From positions 1,984,001-2,048,000 of the forward strand of contig NZ_CP039886.1 of the NCBI RefSeq assembly GCF_005221285.1: a stretch of DNA of 64,000 nucleotides, written 5' to 3'. Under the pieces are notes generated by a model that ran no database searches, had not been told where the DNA came from, and saw only the letters and a program-made list of their open reading frames with translations. This document shows, in pieces, positions 1 to 9,623 of this stretch. The DNA is from Neisseria flavescens (GTDB lineage: Bacteria; Pseudomonadota; Gammaproteobacteria; Burkholderiales; Neisseriaceae). Position numbers and translations under genes: made by a program. The stretch's first letter is position 1. Each line of letters opens with the position of its first letter.

Positions 1-396
1 GCTCCGGTTTCCACCGTTTTGGATGAGAGCTACAAAGTCGCCATCACACGATTCGACAACAGAATCCGCGTCGGCGGCATGGCAGAATTGTCCGGCTACG
101 AAATCAAACTGCCCGAAAAACGCCGCGAAACCTTGGCTTTGGTCGTCAACGACTTGTTCCCAGAAGGCGGCGATGTGAGCCAAGCATTGTTCTGGAGCGG
201 ACTCAGACCGATGACGCCCGACAGCACGCCGTTAATCGGGCGCACACGCTTTGATAATCTCTTCCTGAATACCGGCCACGGTACTTTGGGCTGGACCATG
301 TCGCTGGGTTCGGCAAAATTAACCGCCGATATCGTGAGCGGCAAAGACACCGAAATCCGCAGCGATGACTTGAGCCTGTCGCGCTATCAGGCTTAA
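1..396 (+). CDS. dadA: D-amino acid dehydrogenase, C-terminal part (cut by window edge)
   Basis: The reading frame is open from base 1, so the gene begins outside the window and only about 131 C-terminal residues are visible. The piece has the end of a DadA/glycine-oxidase-type FAD-dependent amine oxidase: 'RIRVGGMAELSG', then 'SGLRPMTPDSTPLIG' and 'NTGHGTLGWTMS', which close the FAD site in this family. DadA oxidatively deaminates D-amino acids (mainly D-alanine) at the inner membrane and passes electrons to the respiratory chain. A DUS hairpin terminator follows directly and separates it from valS. The family is clear; the exact substrate is inferred. Confidence 0.88.
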   Translation, partial: APVSTVLDESYKVAITRFDNRIRVGGMAELSGYEIKLPEKRRETLALVVNDLFPEGGDVSQALFWSGLRPMTPDSTPLIGRTRFDNLFLNTGHGTLGWTMSLGSAKLTADIVSGKDTEIRSDDLSLSRYQA

Positions 397-433
397 GCTG
401 GAAAGCGATAAGGTTTAGCGGCATTTCAAATGT

Positions 434-467
434 AAAGGCCGTCTGAAATGATTCAGACGGCCTTTTT
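434..467 (+). terminator. DUS-pair terminator after dadA
   Basis: Inverted copies of AAAGGCCGTCTGAA enclose a 4-6 base loop and are followed by TTTTT. This is the common neisserial arrangement in which two DNA-uptake sequences form a rho-independent terminator. A TATAAT box at 472-477, just after it, is the probable -10 of the valS promoter. Confidence 0.85.
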
Positions 468-517
468 GCGTTATAATCCGCACATCAAAAATAACCTTAA
501 TTTCACAAAGTTCCATC

Positions 518-3355
518 ATGTTAGACAAATACTCCCCCGCCGAAATCGAATCCAAACACTATCAAAACTGGGAAAGCCAAGGCTATTTCCAGCCCGATAT
601 GGATTTGACCAAACCGTCTTTCTCCATCCAACTGCCGCCGCCCAACGTAACCGGCACGCTGCACATGGGCCATGCCTTCAACCAAACCATTATGGACGGT
701 CTGACCCGCTACTACCGCATGAAAGGCTACAACACCGCCTGGATTCCGGGCACCGACCACGCGGGCATCGCCACGCAAATCGTGGTCGAGCGTCAGCTTG
801 CCGCGCAAAACGTGTCCCGTCATGACTTGGGCCGCGAAAAATTCTTGGAAAAAGTGTGGGAATGGAAAGAAGTGTCCGGCGGCACGATTACCCAACAAAT
901 GCGCCGCGTGGGCTGCTCTGCCGACTGGACGCGCGAGTATTTCACGATGGACGACGTGCGCGCGGAAACCGTAACCGAAGTGTTCGTGCGCCTGTTTGAA
1001 CAAGGCTTGATTTACCGAGGCAAACGTTTGGTGAACTGGGATCCGGTTTTGGGTACGGCAGTGTCTGATTTGGAAGTGGAAAGCGTGGAAGAACAAGGCT
1101 CTATGTGGCACATCCGCTATCCGCTGGCGGACAATCCCGCCGAAGCCGTTATCGTGGCGACCACCCGTCCTGAAACGCTGCTGGGCGACGTTGCCGTTGC
1201 CGTCAATCCTGAAGACGAACGTTATACCCACTTAATCGGCAAAGAATTAATCCTGCCGCTGACCGGCCGCACCATTCCCGTGATTGCCGATGAATACGTC
1301 GAAAAAGACTTCGGCACAGGCTGCGTGAAAATCACGCCTGCGCACGACTTCAACGACTATGAAGTCGGCAAACGCCACGACACGCGCCTGATTAATATAT
1401 TCGATTTGGAAGCCAAAGTGCTGGCAAACGCCGAAGTGTTCAACTTCAAAGGCGAAGCGCAACAAGGCTTTGCCCTGCCTGAAAAATACGCAGGCTTGGA
1501 CCGCTTTGCCGCGCGCAAACAAATGGTTGCCGATTTGCAGGAACAAGGCTTGTTGGTCGAAATCAAAGCGCACACGCTGATGACGCCGAAAGGCGACCGT
1601 ACAGGCTCGGTGATTGAACCGATGCTGACCAGCCAATGGTTTGTCGCCATGTCCGCCACACCGAACGGCGGCGAGCCTGACAGCGAATTCAAAGGCTTGA
1701 GCCTCGCCGACAAAGCCAAAAAAGCCGTCGACAGCGGCACGGTACGCTTTATCCCCGAAAACTGGGTCAACACTTACAACCAATGGATGAACAACATCCA
1801 AGACTGGTGTATCTCGCGCCAACTGTGGTGGGGCCATCAAATCCCTGCATGGTACGACGAAGCAGGCAATGTGTACGTTGCCCGCAATCAGGAAGAAGCT
1901 GAAAAACAAGCCGGCAAAACCGGTTTGACCCGCGAAGAAGACGTATTGGATACATGGTTCTCCTCCGCGCTTGTGCCGTTCTCTACGCTCGGCTGGCCGT
2001 CTGAAACCGAAGAACTCAAAGCCTTCCTGCCGTCCAACGTCTTGGTCACCGGCTACGAAATCATCTTCTTCTGGGTGGCGCGCATGATTATGATGACCAC
2101 CCACTTCACCGGCAAAGTACCGTTTAAAGACGTGTACATCCACGGCATCGTGCGCGACCACGAAGGCAAAAAAATGTCCAAATCCGAAGGCAACGTCATC
2201 GACCCCGTCGATTTGATTGACGGTATCGACTTGGACAAACTGCTGGTGAAACGTACCACCGGCCTGCGCAAACCCGAAACTGCGCCGAAAGTGGAAGAAG
2301 CCACGAAAAAACTCTTCCCCGAAGGCATCCCCAGCATGGGTGCGGACGCTTTGCGCTTCACTATGGCGAGCTACGCCAGCTTGGGGCGTTCGGTCAACTT
2401 CGACTTCAAACGCGCCGAAGGCTACCGCAACTTCTGCAACAAAATTTGGAACGCCACCAATTTTGTGCTGATGAACACCGAAAACCAAGACTGCGGCTAC
2501 GGAGCAACCGCCACCGAAACGCGCGGCTATTCCTTCCCCGATATGTGGATTGTAGGCCGTCTGAATCAGACCATCGAGCAGGTTACGCAAGCCTACGAAA
2601 CCTACCGCTTTGATTTGGCGGCGGAAACCCTGTACAGCTTCGTGTGGAACGACTATTGCGACTGGTATCTGGAACTTGCCAAAGTGCAGCTTCAAACCGG
2701 CTGCGCCAGCCGCCAACGCGCCACACGCCATACCTTATTGCGCGTACTCGAAGCCGCCCTGCGCCTGCTGCATCCGATTATCCCGTTCATCACCGAAGAA
2801 CTGTGGCAAACCGTCGCTCCTTTGTGCGACGCGAAAACCGCCGACAGCATCATGCTCGCCCGCTTCCCCGAAGCCGACGGCGGCGAGATTGTTCAGACGG
2901 CATTCGGGCAAATGACCGTGTTGCAGGATTTGATTGGCGCAGTCCGCAACCTGCGCGGCGAAATGGGCATCCAGCCCAACGTAAAAGCTCCGCTGTTTGT
3001 CGAAAGCGCGGACGACTTGGCAGACTACCTCAAATACCTGCCGATGATGGCCCGCCTGACCGAAGCGCAGCAAGTCGCTGCCCTGCCCGAAAGCGAAGAC
3101 GCGCCTGTCGCCGTTTGCAACGGCGCACGCCTGATGCTGAAAGTCGAAATCGACAAAGCCGCCGAAACCGCCCGCTTGAGCAAAGAAGCCGAGAAGCTGC
3201 AAAAAGCCTTAGACAAACTCAACGCCAAACTCTCCAAACCCGGCTACACCGAAAAAGCTCCCGCGCATCTGGTGGAAAAAGACAAAGCCGATTTGGCGGA
3301 ATTGGAAGACAAAATGGCAAAAGTGCAAACGCAGTTGGCGAAGTTGAAAGACTGA
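518..3355 (+). CDS. valS: valine--tRNA ligase
   Basis: A complete class Ia aminoacyl-tRNA synthetase of 945 residues, the usual bacterial ValS size. It charges tRNA-Val with valine in the cytoplasm. Visible hallmarks are the HIGH-type motif HMGH (residues 49-52, after PPNVTGTL), the editing domain with 'TTRPETLLGD' and 'GTGCVKITPAHD', and the KMSKS motif near residues 552-556. The C-terminus is an Ala/Lys/Leu-rich coiled-coil arm typical of ValS. It is monocistronic: a TATAAT lies 41 bases upstream and a DUS hairpin terminator downstream. Codon use is ordinary neisserial. Confidence 0.98.
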   Translation: MLDKYSPAEIESKHYQNWESQGYFQPDMDLTKPSFSIQLPPPNVTGTLHMGHAFNQTIMDGLTRYYRMKGYNTAWIPGTDHAGIATQIVVERQLAAQNVSRHDLGREKFLEKVWEWKEVSGGTITQQMRRVGCSADWTREYFTMDDVRAETVTEVFVRLFEQGLIYRGKRLVNWDPVLGTAVSDLEVESVEEQGSMWHIRYPLADNPAEAVIVATTRPETLLGDVAVAVNPEDERYTHLIGKELILPLTGRTIPVIADEYVEKDFGTGCVKITPAHDFNDYEVGKRHDTRLINIFDLEAKVLANAEVFNFKGEAQQGFALPEKYAGLDRFAARKQMVADLQEQGLLVEIKAHTLMTPKGDRTGSVIEPMLTSQWFVAMSATPNGGEPDSEFKGLSLADKAKKAVDSGTVRFIPENWVNTYNQWMNNIQDWCISRQLWWGHQIPAWYDEAGNVYVARNQEEAEKQAGKTGLTREEDVLDTWFSSALVPFSTLGWPSETEELKAFLPSNVLVTGYEIIFFWVARMIMMTTHFTGKVPFKDVYIHGIVRDHEGKKMSKSEGNVIDPVDLIDGIDLDKLLVKRTTGLRKPETAPKVEEATKKLFPEGIPSMGADALRFTMASYASLGRSVNFDFKRAEGYRNFCNKIWNATNFVLMNTENQDCGYGATATETRGYSFPDMWIVGRLNQTIEQVTQAYETYRFDLAAETLYSFVWNDYCDWYLELAKVQLQTGCASRQRATRHTLLRVLEAALRLLHPIIPFITEELWQTVAPLCDAKTADSIMLARFPEADGGEIVQTAFGQMTVLQDLIGAVRNLRGEMGIQPNVKAPLFVESADDLADYLKYLPMMARLTEAQQVAALPESEDAPVAVCNGARLMLKVEIDKAAETARLSKEAEKLQKALDKLNAKLSKPGYTEKAPAHLVEKDKADLAELEDKMAKVQTQLAKLKD

Positions 3356-3372
3356 TTTAACTGAATAAACAA

Positions 3373-3408
3373 GGCCGTCTGAAACTTAAATTTCAGACGG
3401 CATTTTTC
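3373..3408 (+). terminator. DUS-pair terminator after valS
   Basis: GCCGTCTGAAACTTAAATTTCAGACGGC-type inverted repeat (arms at 3374-3383 and 3392-3401) with a T-rich tail. It ends the valS transcript just before the adhesin island begins. Confidence 0.85.
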
Positions 3409-3425
3409 TTTTTCAATCCGTCAAA

Positions 3426-3660
3426 TTCAATCAAACCAAACCATCTGACTTTTATCCACGCTGATGCGGATTTCCTGTTCGATTTGCAGTTTGTCCGTAT
3501 CGTAGTCGGCGTAGAAACACCCAATCAAATTGCCGTATTGCGGATAGGCGGAGATGAAACGCGTACCTTCGGCGGAGGATGACAGCTTCACTAATGCAGG
3601 CAACCGCCGGATACGGTGCGTTTTACAACGCCGAAACCACGCCGGCAAAAAGGTTCGCAC
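3426..3660 (-). pseudogene. remnant of the 3' end of an ABC-transporter ATPase gene (copy of 23329-24270)
   Basis: On the minus strand this codes a 77-residue ending whose last third ('GTRFISAYPQYGNLI', 'EIRISVDKSQMVWFD') matches the C-terminus of the intact ATPase at 23329-24270 ('EIRISVDESQIVWFD'). At DNA level, 3426-3544 aligns with 23328-23446 with about 12 mismatches in 119 bases; beyond that the similarity decays. Walker motifs and all the rest of the gene are absent, so it cannot work as an ATPase. It forms one arm of a direct repeat that brackets the adhesin island. I see no other gene in 3661-3886 besides regulatory sequence. Confidence 0.8.
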
Positions 3661-3770
3661 CTGTAATCCGTTAATCTTGATGATTAAAAAATCTTTATAG
3701 CCGAATTACCCGACATATCAACGCATATATCATTAAAAATCAACTTCCCCCACTGACACAGCCTCCAAAA

Positions 3771-3802
3771 TTTACATAAAATAACCCCCCCCCCCGCATA
3801 AT
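3771..3802 (+). promoter_or_regulatory. probable phase-variable promoter with a C11 tract
   Basis: A -35-like TTTACA (3771-3776) and a -10-like CATAAT (3797-3802) are separated by 20 bases that include eleven consecutive C (3785-3795). Slippage in homopolymers between promoter boxes is the known switch for neisserial opc, fetA and porA. Here 8 or 9 C would give a 17-18 base spacer, so the present length predicts weak expression. The tract lies 91 bases before the ATG of the 1895-residue adhesin. A second TATAAT at 3834-3839 could be used instead. Box assignment is inference. Confidence 0.6.
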
Positions 3803-3886
3803 TCCATCTACATAAACCTATATTTTTCAAATATATAATATTACGTTTTTCATGACAACTCATTAATCTCTACAAGGATTTTAACG

Positions 3887-6800
3887 ATGAATAAGACTTT
3901 CAAGGTCATCTGGAATCATTCAACCCAAACATGGACGGCGGTCAGCGAGCTTGCCGGTACGAGGAAAAAAAGCAAATCCATCAAATTGACGGCCATCTCT
4001 GCCGCCCTGCTCATGGCATGCGGTACGGCTCAAGCCGCCACACATACGGCTGCGGATAACCTGATTTCCATATCGGATGATTCGGCGGCAGGTACAACAA
4101 CCATTCCGACCGACGAACAAGCCAAAGCAACCGGCAAAGATTCCATTGCCGTAGGCAAAAAAGCGGCAGCAGGAGAAAATAGCAATGTTGAAGGTGCAAC
4201 GGCAATAGGTCATGGTGCTAATGCAGAAACCAACGACTCGCTTGCGATTGGCTCGGGTGCAAACGTCATCATGAGTGCTAATAAGGCTCTCAACAAACGC
4301 AGCATTGCCATCGGTGCGCAGGCACGTGTCGAACCAAGACCGGACGGCGGCGTATCAAATGACGTACATGATGCGATTGCCATCGGCACCCGTGCGACGG
4401 CAACGGCGGGCAGTTCGGTGGTTATCGGCCAAGATGCCAGAAGCAAGCGGGGATTGGTTGCCACTTTCCAATCAGGAGAAAACACCGTTGCCATCGGCTC
4501 CAACGCCAGCGCAGACTGGGGCAGCAGTATTGCTATCGGTGCGAACTCAAGAACCATTGTAGGAAACGGTATCGCCATCGGCATGGATGCGACTGCCATG
4601 TATAAAATAGATGGTCTGGCGAACGATGGAGAAGGACGAATCTTTACCTCCATGGCATTAGGAGAAAAAGCCACCTCTATCGGCGGCGCATCCATTGCCG
4701 CAGGTATTGAAACCAAATCAGCAGGGGTGAAATCTGTTGCAGTCGGTAACAAAGCCTTTGCCAACGGTTTGCAAAGTATTGCGATTGGCGATAAGACATA
4801 CAGTTCGGACAGATCCTCTATCGCAATGGGTGTCTATGCGGAAACCGGTTGGAACGGTGCGCTGCGTGCCATTGCCATCGGCCGACAAGCACACGCTGCA
4901 ACAACTGATGCTTCTGCCTTCGGCTCAGAAACCTTTTCAGGCGGGGTTCGAAGTACGGCGATTGGCACAAAGGCTAATACCTATGGAAATCAGACATTAG
5001 CTGTGGGATCATCTACCCAAAACGGGGTTGGTCCAATGGCAATTTCTGAGAATGCAATGGTATTCGGCACAGATTCACGGTCAATCGGTAGTAGCACTAT
5101 TGCACTTGGTAATGAAGCGATTGCAGGGGTAACAGAGACTGATGCCAATACAATCAGGGAGGCTTACAAAACATACCGCTCCGCCTACAACACATACAGC
5201 AATTTGAATAAAGCGGTTAATAGTGCGGATGCCGACGATTATGCGGCAAAAACCAATTTATCTACCGAAGCGCAAAACCTTAAGCTTCTGATTGACAGAT
5301 ACAATAAAACCGGCACGATTTATCAGGCTGAAAATGACAAAATTAAAAACGAGTTGACAGCGGCTGGCATTACATTCAGTGATTTGACCACTCTGGCGGG
5401 AAAATTAACGGCAAGCGGTGAAGCAGACGTTGGAAATGCACAACCGATGCTTGATAACGAAGCGCTGATTAACAAAATCGCCGCCATCGAAAATACCGAA
5501 ACCGGTAAAGCAAACGAGCATCTGGCTTATTTGGTCAACCTGGCAAAACGGTTGCAAAACGGCATCACCAAAGCAAAAACAGCACAAGACGCTTTAAGCA
5601 CTGCCAAAACAGCTAAAACAAGTGGTGAGGCGGCATACAATTCAGCGAAAAAAACATTTGAAGAAACATACGGCAGCGGCAAATCCAAAACCGGTGCCAT
5701 CGCCATCGGTCGTTCTTCCGTTGCAGCAGCACAAACATCCGTTGCATTGGGCGATGATGCGGAAGTGTTAAGCAAAGATTCAACCAACGCCTTTGCCGCA
5801 GGGGCAAGTGCCAAAGTATACGGCACATCGGTTAATGCGGTAGCGATTGGTTCAAATGCAAAAGTGGGCGAATCAAATTATGTTACTCGTGAAGGTGCTA
5901 GACGATATGGCATTATTGGGGCAAATAATGCAACTTCTGTTGGCGCAAATAGCCATGTTGTTTTGGAAAACGGATCGGCCTTCGGTTATAACAATAGGGT
6001 AAGGGGGAAAAGTGCAGGGGCGTTCGGTGTCAACAATATTGTCGGCGATCTAGATTGGACTGTTACGGGTAAAAATACTGCCTCTATTGCACCTAAAGAA
6101 GGCCAAAGCGGAGAGAATTCTTTCGTTGTTGGTTCAAACAACTGGGTATGGGCGAAAAATGTCATGGTGTTGGGTAATAATGTCAGAGTCTATGGCATAG
6201 GCAAACGCCCGGAAAACCGTGAAAACGCCGTTGTATTAGGTAACAACAGTGATGGCGAGCCGACAGTGAAAAAAGTCAACTCTGCCAATGTTAATGGAAT
6301 GGTTTACAGCGGCTTCAAAGGCAACTTGGGCGCAACCAAAACAGACGGTTCGGAAGCAGAAAAAGCCGATTTGGAATTGCAAGGCCGTTTTGTTTCTATT
6401 GGTGCGCCGACTAAAAAAATAGATAAAACTATTACCATTGCAGACGGCAAAACCAATACAACAACCGTAACGACAAATCTGATTACAGGCGAAGAATCGA
6501 CAACTACGGCAAGTGCCAATACCAAAGACAGTGATGTTGAGGGCACTTCAACCGAAACCGTTTACGGCGAACGCCAAATCAAACACGTTGTAGCAGGCGA
6601 GATTTCTTCAACCTCAACCGATGCGATTAACGGTTCGCAACTTTATGCAGTCGCTTCCGGCTTGCGTGATGCGTTCCCGGTGGTTTATACCGATTCAGAC
6701 GGCAATAAAGTCGTGAAATACCCTGATGGAAACTATTACCTAGAAAACTCTATCCCTGAAAACGCTGTCATTATTGATGGGAAATACTATCCTGCCGGTA

Positions 6801-9574
6801 CAGTAAAAATTGGTGATAAATATTATCCTGCCGGTACAACGGAAAATAATGTTGGTGATGCAACGGAAGTAAGTCAAATACAACCAGTTGCTAAAGAAAA
6901 TGTGATTGCCTCAATGAACAACCCATCATCCGATGCGGTTAATGCAGGCGGCAACGTAACCCTGACCAACGTGGCACCGGGCGCGAATACTTACGAATTC
7001 GACAAAGACGGCAACCCGTTAGTCAAAATCGGGGATAAATACTACGCCCAAGACGATGTAGTAAACGGTGCGCCGAAAAAAGATGCTCAAGAAGCTACTC
7101 CGGCAACCGAAGCCGAAAAAGATCCGTATGAAAAAGCAGCGACAGGCTTGGCCAATTTGGACGGTTCCAAAGACAGCAATGCCCTGACCGTTGCCGATGC
7201 GAAAAACTTAGGCTGGGTGGTTTCTGCTGATAGTGAAGATGGAAAAGGTTACGCAGCTAAAGTAACCAATGCAGACGAAGTGCGCTTTAATGGCAAAAAC
7301 GGTATTAAAGTAACGGGTGAAACCGATGAAAACGGCATCCGCAACATCAACATCGAGTTGGAAAAGAGCGATGTAGTCAAAGCCGGCGAATACAAAATCG
7401 GCGATAAGACTTACGTCAATGTCGACGGCAAGCTTTACGACAAAGACAGTATCGATCCGAAAACCAATAAGCCGAAAGCAGATGCGGCACCATCCAACTA
7501 CGCTGTACAAGACGGCAAAGTCATGGACAACACCGATGCGGCAAATCCAAAAGAAGTAGCCGGCGTGGATAACGGCAGCAACTTCGTTGACGGAAATACC
7601 GTTTACAAAGCAATCCAAGAATCCGGTTGGACTGTAGGTAAAGCGAAAGATGCCCTTTCAAACGATAAATTCAAAAATGAGGATGAAAAAGTCAATCCGA
7701 ATGATGAAGTTCGTTTTGCAGATGGCAAAGGCATCACCGTGAAAACTGCGACCGTTGACGCAATCAATGACAAGGGTGAAAAACAAACTACAACTGTAGT
7801 GAAATTTGACACCGATTTGCCTATTGATTACGCGAACGTGAAAAATGAAGCCGGTGACAACCTGAAACAGGCGAATGACGGCAAGTGGTATAAAGAAGCC
7901 GATGTCAATGCAGACGGCACGCTGAAACCGACCGACGGTAAAGCCCCTGAAGCGCAAACACCTGTGAAAACGGGCGCTACTTTATCTGATGCCAACTCAA
8001 ATGTGGGCAAAAACCCATACCGCACAGCAATTGAAGATAAAGCAATGGCGGCGGCTATTAAAAAAGTACGAGGCGAGAATCCAACTGCAACCGTAGAACA
8101 ACTTTTACCAAAAGTATTGGAAGAAGCTGCGAAACAGGCTGCCGAATTGGAAAAAGCTGAAAAAGCCGGCCAAGACAAAGACGTGATTAACCCGGGTAAA
8201 GACGGTGTTCAACTGAACAACGTCGGTTGGGCAGAAAATCCTGATCAAGCGGTGAATAAAGACCAACTTGATCAAACTGTGAATAAATCGGGCTTCTTTG
8301 TTCAACAAAACGGTAAAACAACCGTAGCAAACGCTGAAAACAAAGAAGAAACTGATCCGGCGAAATCTGAAAAAGTAACGCCGAACGACGTGGTCAACTT
8401 TGTAAACGGCAACGGTACCGTGATTAAAGCCGTTACCACACGCGATAAAAACGGCGTGGATACCACAACGGTTTCCGTAGATGTCGACACCAGCAAGTTA
8501 GTTTTGTCTAAAGGTGCAAATACCATCGCCTATAACGATGCCGGCGAACAGATCGTAAAAGTAGACGGCAAATACTACAAACCGAGCGATCTGCAAAACG
8601 GCAAACCGACCGCTACAGCCACAGAGCAAACCCCTGCTGCACCCGCAGCAGCGGACAAACCGCTCGAAGCTGCAAAAGACGGCTTGGCAGACCTTGCCCA
8701 TTCAGACGGCGACAACTTGCTGACCGTCAAAGATGCGCAAAACCTGGGTTGGGTCGTTTCAACCTCCGACAATAAAGCCGCCGCACCCGTGAAAAATGCG
8801 GATGTAGTTGACTTTAAAGCAGAGGCAGGCACTGGACTTACCGTAAAAGGCAAGTCTGAAAACGGCAAGATGACTGTAACTGTAGGCAACGACTACCTCA
8901 AAGCAAACGCTACCGGCGAAGCTGCGAAAGCAACCGGACCAAACAGCGTGGCAATCGGCGGAAACAGCAACGCCGCCGTTGAAAATGCAGTTGCCATCGG
9001 CAACGGTGCTACAGTTGGAGCGGAAGCAGCCAAAGGTTCTGTCGCCATCGGAGCCGGTGCGCAGGCAGGTAAAGCAAATACCGGTGCTTACAGTCTGGAT
9101 TCTTCGGCAACTGTTGCCGGTAAACCAAGCGATGCCACCCGTGTCGTTTCCGTAGGCAGCGAAGGTAACGAAGCGCAAATCCAAAACGTCGCAGCAGGCG
9201 TGGTTTCCGAAAAATCGACTGATGCGGTTAACGGCAGCCAGCTTCACGCGACCAACCAAAGCATCAACCGACTGGGCGACACCGTCAATAACATCGGCGG
9301 CAACATTACCCGGCTGATCGACAAAGTGGACAACATGGATCGCGACTACCGCGCAGGTATTGCGGGCAGCAACGCCGCAGCCGGCCTGCCACAGGCTTAC
9401 CTGCCGGGCAAATCCATGGTTGCCGCAGCAGCAGGCACGTTTAAGGGTCAAAACGCCCTGGCTGTCGGCTACTCGAGCATCAGCGACAACGGCAAACTGA
9501 TTTGGAAAGCGCAAGCCAACCTCAACAGCCGTGCAGATGTCGGCGCAAGCGTAGGCATAGGCTACCTCTGGTAA
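3887..9574 (+). CDS. trimeric autotransporter adhesin, YadA/Hsf type (1895 aa)
   Basis: An outer-membrane type Vc adhesin that trimerises and displays itself. The N-terminus is an extended signal peptide (MNKTFKVIWNHSTQTWTAVSE) with cleavage expected after residue 50 (AQA). Residues about 90-420 are YadA-like head repeats of the 'SIAIGxxA' type. At about 420-600 there is a long Ala/Lys/Asn-rich helical insertion, after which head repeats resume. A neck ('TDAINGSQL') leads into a stalk with 'LGWVV' Trp-ring motifs and repeated 'GDKYY/DGKYY' motifs. The end is a YadA anchor (LPGKSMVAAAAG to GIGYLW). RBS AAGGA at 3873. The receptor is unknown. A terminator follows. Confidence 0.93.
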   Translation: MNKTFKVIWNHSTQTWTAVSELAGTRKKSKSIKLTAISAALLMACGTAQAATHTAADNLISISDDSAAGTTTIPTDEQAKATGKDSIAVGKKAAAGENSNVEGATAIGHGANAETNDSLAIGSGANVIMSANKALNKRSIAIGAQARVEPRPDGGVSNDVHDAIAIGTRATATAGSSVVIGQDARSKRGLVATFQSGENTVAIGSNASADWGSSIAIGANSRTIVGNGIAIGMDATAMYKIDGLANDGEGRIFTSMALGEKATSIGGASIAAGIETKSAGVKSVAVGNKAFANGLQSIAIGDKTYSSDRSSIAMGVYAETGWNGALRAIAIGRQAHAATTDASAFGSETFSGGVRSTAIGTKANTYGNQTLAVGSSTQNGVGPMAISENAMVFGTDSRSIGSSTIALGNEAIAGVTETDANTIREAYKTYRSAYNTYSNLNKAVNSADADDYAAKTNLSTEAQNLKLLIDRYNKTGTIYQAENDKIKNELTAAGITFSDLTTLAGKLTASGEADVGNAQPMLDNEALINKIAAIENTETGKANEHLAYLVNLAKRLQNGITKAKTAQDALSTAKTAKTSGEAAYNSAKKTFEETYGSGKSKTGAIAIGRSSVAAAQTSVALGDDAEVLSKDSTNAFAAGASAKVYGTSVNAVAIGSNAKVGESNYVTREGARRYGIIGANNATSVGANSHVVLENGSAFGYNNRVRGKSAGAFGVNNIVGDLDWTVTGKNTASIAPKEGQSGENSFVVGSNNWVWAKNVMVLGNNVRVYGIGKRPENRENAVVLGNNSDGEPTVKKVNSANVNGMVYSGFKGNLGATKTDGSEAEKADLELQGRFVSIGAPTKKIDKTITIADGKTNTTTVTTNLITGEESTTTASANTKDSDVEGTSTETVYGERQIKHVVAGEISSTSTDAINGSQLYAVASGLRDAFPVVYTDSDGNKVVKYPDGNYYLENSIPENAVIIDGKYYPAGTVKIGDKYYPAGTTENNVGDATEVSQIQPVAKENVIASMNNPSSDAVNAGGNVTLTNVAPGANTYEFDKDGNPLVKIGDKYYAQDDVVNGAPKKDAQEATPATEAEKDPYEKAATGLANLDGSKDSNALTVADAKNLGWVVSADSEDGKGYAAKVTNADEVRFNGKNGIKVTGETDENGIRNINIELEKSDVVKAGEYKIGDKTYVNVDGKLYDKDSIDPKTNKPKADAAPSNYAVQDGKVMDNTDAANPKEVAGVDNGSNFVDGNTVYKAIQESGWTVGKAKDALSNDKFKNEDEKVNPNDEVRFADGKGITVKTATVDAINDKGEKQTTTVVKFDTDLPIDYANVKNEAGDNLKQANDGKWYKEADVNADGTLKPTDGKAPEAQTPVKTGATLSDANSNVGKNPYRTAIEDKAMAAAIKKVRGENPTATVEQLLPKVLEEAAKQAAELEKAEKAGQDKDVINPGKDGVQLNNVGWAENPDQAVNKDQLDQTVNKSGFFVQQNGKTTVANAENKEETDPAKSEKVTPNDVVNFVNGNGTVIKAVTTRDKNGVDTTTVSVDVDTSKLVLSKGANTIAYNDAGEQIVKVDGKYYKPSDLQNGKPTATATEQTPAAPAAADKPLEAAKDGLADLAHSDGDNLLTVKDAQNLGWVVSTSDNKAAAPVKNADVVDFKAEAGTGLTVKGKSENGKMTVTVGNDYLKANATGEAAKATGPNSVAIGGNSNAAVENAVAIGNGATVGAEAAKGSVAIGAGAQAGKANTGAYSLDSSATVAGKPSDATRVVSVGSEGNEAQIQNVAAGVVSEKSTDAVNGSQLHATNQSINRLGDTVNNIGGNITRLIDKVDNMDRDYRAGIAGSNAAAGLPQAYLPGKSMVAAAAGTFKGQNALAVGYSSISDNGKLIWKAQANLNSRADVGASVGIGYLW

Positions 9575-9591
9575 CCTGTTTAGCCTTACAC

Positions 9592-9623
9592 AAAGCCCTT
9601 CGGATTTCCGAAGGGCTTTTTTT
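9592..9623 (+). terminator. rho-independent terminator of the first adhesin
   Basis: AAAGCCCTTCGG / CCGAAGGGCTTT stem of 12 bp with a 4-base loop and seven T. It starts 17 bases after the adhesin stop codon. Confidence 0.92.

Noticed and set aside
1247..2731. 494-codon open frame opposite valS
   Set aside because: An antisense shadow of a GC-rich gene; rich in His/Phe/Ala/Gly with no domain and no ribosome site.
2644..3360. 238-codon second frame in the 3' part of valS
   Set aside because: Arg/Ser-rich shadow of valS codons without its own start signals.
3661..3770. Possible continuation of the ABC ATPase copy beyond the 3' scrap
   Set aside because: Similarity to the intact gene fades by about 3600, and nothing of the Walker or signature regions is present.
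8759..9514. 251-codon minus-strand frame under the first adhesin
   Set aside because: Shadow of the repetitive adhesin; low-complexity translation.
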